DNA of 9,491 nucleotides from Chloroflexota bacterium (GTDB lineage Bacteria; Chloroflexota; Anaerolineae; Anaerolineales; Villigracilaceae): assembly GCA_016191985.1 (NCBI GenBank), contig JACPVB010000251.1:1-9491 (forward strand). The letters run 5' to 3'. Position 1 is the stretch's first letter, and every line of letters starts with the position of its first letter. Shown one piece after another: positions 7,420 through 9,491 of this stretch. The position numbers were made by a program, and so were the translations under genes. The notes under the pieces are model-generated. The model searched no databases and had not been told where the DNA came from. It worked only from the letters and a program-made list of their open reading frames with translations.

Positions 7420-8154
7420 TTACCAGCGTGTAAACGGATTAAGTCCCAACTCCTTGTATTTTTGATAGACCATCACGCAATAGATGATGTTTATAAACAA
7501 GGTAAGATAAAACAAAACATTCAAAAGGGGCGTCACTTCGTTCAAGATGGCAATGAACACAAAAGCGGCAACATTGCCAAGCGCCATGGTCAGGGCGATC
7601 ATGAAAGATTGTCCTTCGAGGCTGTTTCGTTCCGTAAGCATGTTGATGAACAGGATGCCCATCACAAACGTGAGGATATACGCCGAATACGACCCGCCCG
7701 AGTCGCCGGCCAGGAACAGCGGCACATCCCCATCTACAACCAGGTGATGGATGTTTGGGAAACCCACCTCCGTGACGAAGGTATATTGGATCGCAAAGGA
7801 AGAGAGCAGGCCGAAGATCAAAATCGGGTAATAGTATTTGTAGATGAAGGGATTTTTGAATTTATCGCGCCCGTAGCGGAAAATCGTATACACGATCCCA
7901 GCATCCAAAAACATGGATGCGAAATTTGCAAGCTGCAAGGGGCGTTCCGGGCAGGTGGCCCACACCAACGGACAGGGACTCTCCAGGTTCAAGCCGTAAA
8001 TCCATTCCCAGGGCCAGTTCCCCAGCATGGCAACGATGGGCATCCCGTAGGATTTATCCAGAATCCCGCGGCGGATGATCAGAATATAGGCTGGAATCCA
8101 GAAAAGCGCGAGGAAACCGTAAGTGACATATAACCAAAAATCTCTGTTCTCCAT
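7420..8154 (-). CDS. Seven-helix membrane protein resembling PaxB/Pyr4-type terpene cyclases
   Basis: The 244-residue protein is strongly hydrophobic, with about seven helices (roughly 5-27, 36-55, 74-93, 107-128, 158-174, 184-205 and 207-230). The segment SYGMPIVAMLGNWPWEW (35-51) matches the family pattern of a Tyr-Gly-Met turn before a helix ending in a W-E pair; Glu50 would correspond to the catalytic Glu63 of Pyr4. A second family-like segment is FLDAGIVYTIFRYG (82-95). Known fungal members cyclise epoxidised or plain prenyl chains inside the membrane; bacterial relatives are mostly uncharacterised. A clear Asp matching Pyr4 Asp218 is not seen; Asn222 or Glu206 lies in that area. The ATG is supported by AAAGGAG 9 bases upstream on the minus strand. 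The gene lies downstream of the MpaB-like gene on the same strand, 277 bases away. The family call rests on remembered motifs, so function is tentative. Confidence 0.7.
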   Translation of the reverse strand: MENRDFWLYVTYGFLALFWIPAYILIIRRGILDKSYGMPIVAMLGNWPWEWIYGLNLESPCPLVWATCPERPLQLANFASMFLDAGIVYTIFRYGRDKFKNPFIYKYYYPILIFGLLSSFAIQYTFVTEVGFPNIHHLVVDGDVPLFLAGDSGGSYSAYILTFVMGILFINMLTERNSLEGQSFMIALTMALGNVAAFVFIAILNEVTPLLNVLFYLTLFINIIYCVMVYQKYKELGLNPFTRW

Positions 8155-8163
8155 GGTAATTCT

Positions 8164-8170
8164 CTCCTTT
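8164..8170 (-). promoter_or_regulatory. Strong ribosome binding site of the membrane-protein gene
   Basis: On the minus strand AAAGGAG (8170 down to 8164) precedes the ATG at 8154 by 9 bases. This near-consensus Shine-Dalgarno site fixes the start. No convincing promoter is seen between it and the repeat element upstream. Confidence 0.75.
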
Positions 8171-8187
8171 GATGCGGATTGCAGTAC

Positions 8188-8373
8188 CGCAAGATTTTGT
8201 AATTTTACAAATTAATCTAGCAATAAAATCTTTCGCGCTGAGCGGAGCGTCCTTCGACTGCGTTCGTCGCAGCGAGCGCTCCTCACTCCGCTCAGGACGA
8301 ATCACCTCTGGAAAAGAGCGCAGTCGAAGCGCAGGGATTGCTAGGTTTAATTGTTAATCTGCAATATCTTGCG
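8188..8373. repeat. Palindromic intergenic repeat element, copy 2
   Basis: The 186-bp element is bounded by CGCAAGAT (8188-8195) and ATCTTGCG (8366-8373), with AT-rich imperfect inverted arms inside. The core has CTGAGCGGAG (8238-8247) complementary to CTCCGCTCAG (8286-8295). With the element at 2764-2969 it shares TTCGCGCTGAGCGGAGCG (8232-8249), GAGCGCAGTCGAAGCGCAGG (8316-8335) and, at 19 of 20 bases, GGATTGCTAGGTTTAATTGT (8335-8354). It sits between the two minus-strand genes, 34 bases from the start codon of the membrane-protein gene, so it must lie in that gene's leader if the pair is co-transcribed. It has no coding capacity. Confidence 0.8.
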
Positions 8374-8377
8374 AATG

Positions 8378-8417
8378 GCGGGTTTGCCGTGGCAAACCCG
8401 CGCAACGTGAACGTTGC
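8378..8417. repeat. Two back-to-back hairpins
   Basis: GCGGGTTTGCC (8378-8388) and its complement GGCAAACCCGC (8391-8401) form a perfect 11-bp stem across two bases. GCAACGT (8402-8408) and ACGTTGC (8411-8417) form a second perfect stem directly next to it. They lie just after the stop codon of the minus-strand MpaB-like gene. No T-run follows on the minus strand, so intrinsic termination is unlikely; mRNA 3'-end protection or a REP-like repeat is more plausible. Confidence 0.7.
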
Positions 8418-8431
8418 GGTACGAAATCCCG

Positions 8432-9491
8432 TTATCGTTTCGATAAACGCCAGTTTTTGCGAAGATAATCGGGGATTTCGAAATAGTTTTCGCCGCCCTC
8501 TTCGTACAGGACAACGCGGTCAATCACCGTCCACGTTAGGAAGCGGACAAACTTTTGCGCTTTCGGGTGTTGATCCTTTATTTTTTCAATATAGTCGAAG
8601 AAGGCAATTTGAATTTTCAGTAGCAACAGAGTCCAGTTATAGGAGCCTGTTTCAATCGTGTCGGCCACCTTGTCACCGGAAAGATAGCGGATGGCGGTCG
8701 CTGAAAAGCCACGCAGCCAGAACGGTAAAAATCCTTGAATGAATTTGACCAGGTCTTTTGCCAGGATTTTTCCAGAATCACTTTTGCCCATTTGCCGGTC
8801 AATGATCGTTTCAGCGAGGATAAATGAATCAGAAACAGAATCAGGCAGCAGGTCGGAACGAACGCCGACGATGTGTCCAACGACTTTCCAGCAGTGCAGA
8901 TACGCATCGGCATCCTCAGGAGAAAGGGCAATTTTTGCGCGTCGCAAACCACGCATCACTCCGGCGGAAAAATCCATCAAGGTCCCCGCCATATCCTCCT
9001 GATTGATGGGCAACCCCCAGGCGGGATCCCATTCCTTTTGCCATTGATCTTTATGAGCGATGTAATATCGTATCGAAGCATGGAGCAGACGAATCTTTTG
9101 CGCGCTTCGGACTCCCCTGCCACCTGCTCCCAGACCCCCGGCCTGCATCACATCCATAATGAATTGCGCGGTGCGAAAGATGCGCCGATGGACATGTTTC
9201 GTCAGTTCCGCCGTAATGGAAAGAACGTGCGATCCTTTTTTGGTGGCGTAGGCATACGGCAGGGAGACAAAGAACAACATCATAATCATTTCGGGGCCGT
9301 ACAAATCGAAAACGCGCTCGCCGCGCACAATCTTTTCCCTGTCTGCCCATGCTGGTAGGATTTGGGTCTTCTCAAAATAATCATGCACGATCTTCGGCAT
9401 GGACTCGGGCAATGTATCCCGATTATTCACCAAATGCCTCATCATTTTGTTGAATTCATCCAGCCCGCCCGACTCGATCACTGATTTCACC
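8432..9491 (-). CDS. MpaB/DUF2236-family oxygenase-like protein, 5'-truncated
   Basis: The frame runs to the window edge. A GTG at 9490 could be the start, but nothing upstream is visible, so the gene is treated as partial; 353 codons are visible. Numbered from that GTG, conserved family features include RLLHASIRYY (134-143, with His137 and Arg141), GLPINQEDMAGTLMDFS (159-175), GLRR (181-184) and WKVVGHIVGV (201-210). This pattern is typical of DUF2236, which includes fungal MpaB (oxidative cleavage of a farnesyl chain in mycophenolate synthesis) and, more distantly, the haem-dependent latex-clearing protein Lcp. His137 is a candidate haem ligand by analogy. A hydrophobic stretch (about 66-82) may contact the membrane. 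The substrate cannot be told from sequence. The same-strand membrane terpene cyclase-like gene lies downstream, which suggests, but does not prove, a shared hydrophobic or isoprenoid substrate. Confidence 0.82.
   Translation of the reverse strand, partial: VKSVIESGGLDEFNKMMRHLVNNRDTLPESMPKIVHDYFEKTQILPAWADREKIVRGERVFDLYGPEMIMMLFFVSLPYAYATKKGSHVLSITAELTKHVHRRIFRTAQFIMDVMQAGGLGAGGRGVRSAQKIRLLHASIRYYIAHKDQWQKEWDPAWGLPINQEDMAGTLMDFSAGVMRGLRRAKIALSPEDADAYLHCWKVVGHIVGVRSDLLPDSVSDSFILAETIIDRQMGKSDSGKILAKDLVKFIQGFLPFWLRGFSATAIRYLSGDKVADTIETGSYNWTLLLLKIQIAFFDYIEKIKDQHPKAQKFVRFLTWTVIDRVVLYEEGGENYFEIPDYLRKNWRLSKR

Noticed and set aside
7418..7435. GTTTAC/GTAAAC hairpin at the end of the membrane-protein gene as a terminator
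   Set aside because: The stem is 6 bp, overlaps the stop codon and is followed on the minus strand by GCAAATTT rather than a T-run.
7339..8133. A 264-codon plus-strand open frame
   Set aside because: It lies antisense to the membrane-protein gene, its translation is polar and low-complexity with no domain, and the minus strand has a strong ribosome binding site and clear membrane helices.
8338..8742. A 134-codon plus-strand open frame
   Set aside because: It begins in the palindromic element and runs antisense through the 3' end of the MpaB-like gene; its translation is low-complexity.

Overview
The window looks like chromosomal DNA of a free-living bacterium, most probably a member of the Chloroflexota (Anaerolineae-like). 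This is inferred from three things: a receptor-type kinase-like protein carrying a WD40/PD40-like propeller, a very large cyclase-ATPase-TPR regulator, and GC-rich intergenic palindromes with CGCTGAGCGGAGCG-type cores. No rRNA or marker gene is present, so the placement is tentative.

Layout. (1) Positions 1-1818, plus strand: the 3' part of a transmembrane protein with a cytoplasmic kinase-like domain, one membrane helix, a Pro/Thr-rich linker and a six-repeat beta propeller. Its catalytic-loop and DFG residues are replaced, so it reads as a pseudokinase. (2) Positions 1819-2123: a spacer with a good sigma70-type promoter, a strong 5'-leader hairpin and a ribosome binding site. (3) Positions 2124-2708, plus strand: a compact SET-domain lysine methyltransferase with an intact zinc-binding post-SET motif, followed by a clear intrinsic terminator. 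(4) Positions 2709-3081: a ~206-bp palindromic element, then a perfect TATAAT box just before the next gene. (5) Positions 3082-7215, plus strand: a 1377-residue protein with two class III cyclase domains, a P-loop ATPase domain and a TPR-like tail. This is the order found in mammalian soluble adenylyl cyclase (ADCY10), with metal-binding and transition-state residues split between the two cyclase domains. (6) Positions 7216-7419: a convergent spacer with a 15-bp perfect inverted repeat. (7) Positions 7420-8154, minus strand: a seven-helix membrane protein resembling PaxB/Pyr4-type terpene cyclases. (8) Positions 8155-8431: a second copy of the palindromic element plus two back-to-back hairpins. 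(9) Positions 8432-9491, minus strand, 5' end outside the window: a DUF2236/MpaB-like oxygenase.

How the parts relate. The three plus-strand genes appear to be separate transcription units with signalling or modification roles: a membrane sensor with a dead kinase fold, a protein methyltransferase, and a predicted cAMP-producing cytosolic sensor. The two minus-strand genes face the same way and may be co-expressed. Both belong to families known from fungal meroterpenoid pathways, so they could act on an isoprenoid or other lipid, but this is inference.

The observations most worth following up are the ADCY10-like split active site, the pseudokinase receptor, the membrane terpene cyclase/MpaB pair, and the two palindromic elements whose arms occur in opposite order.
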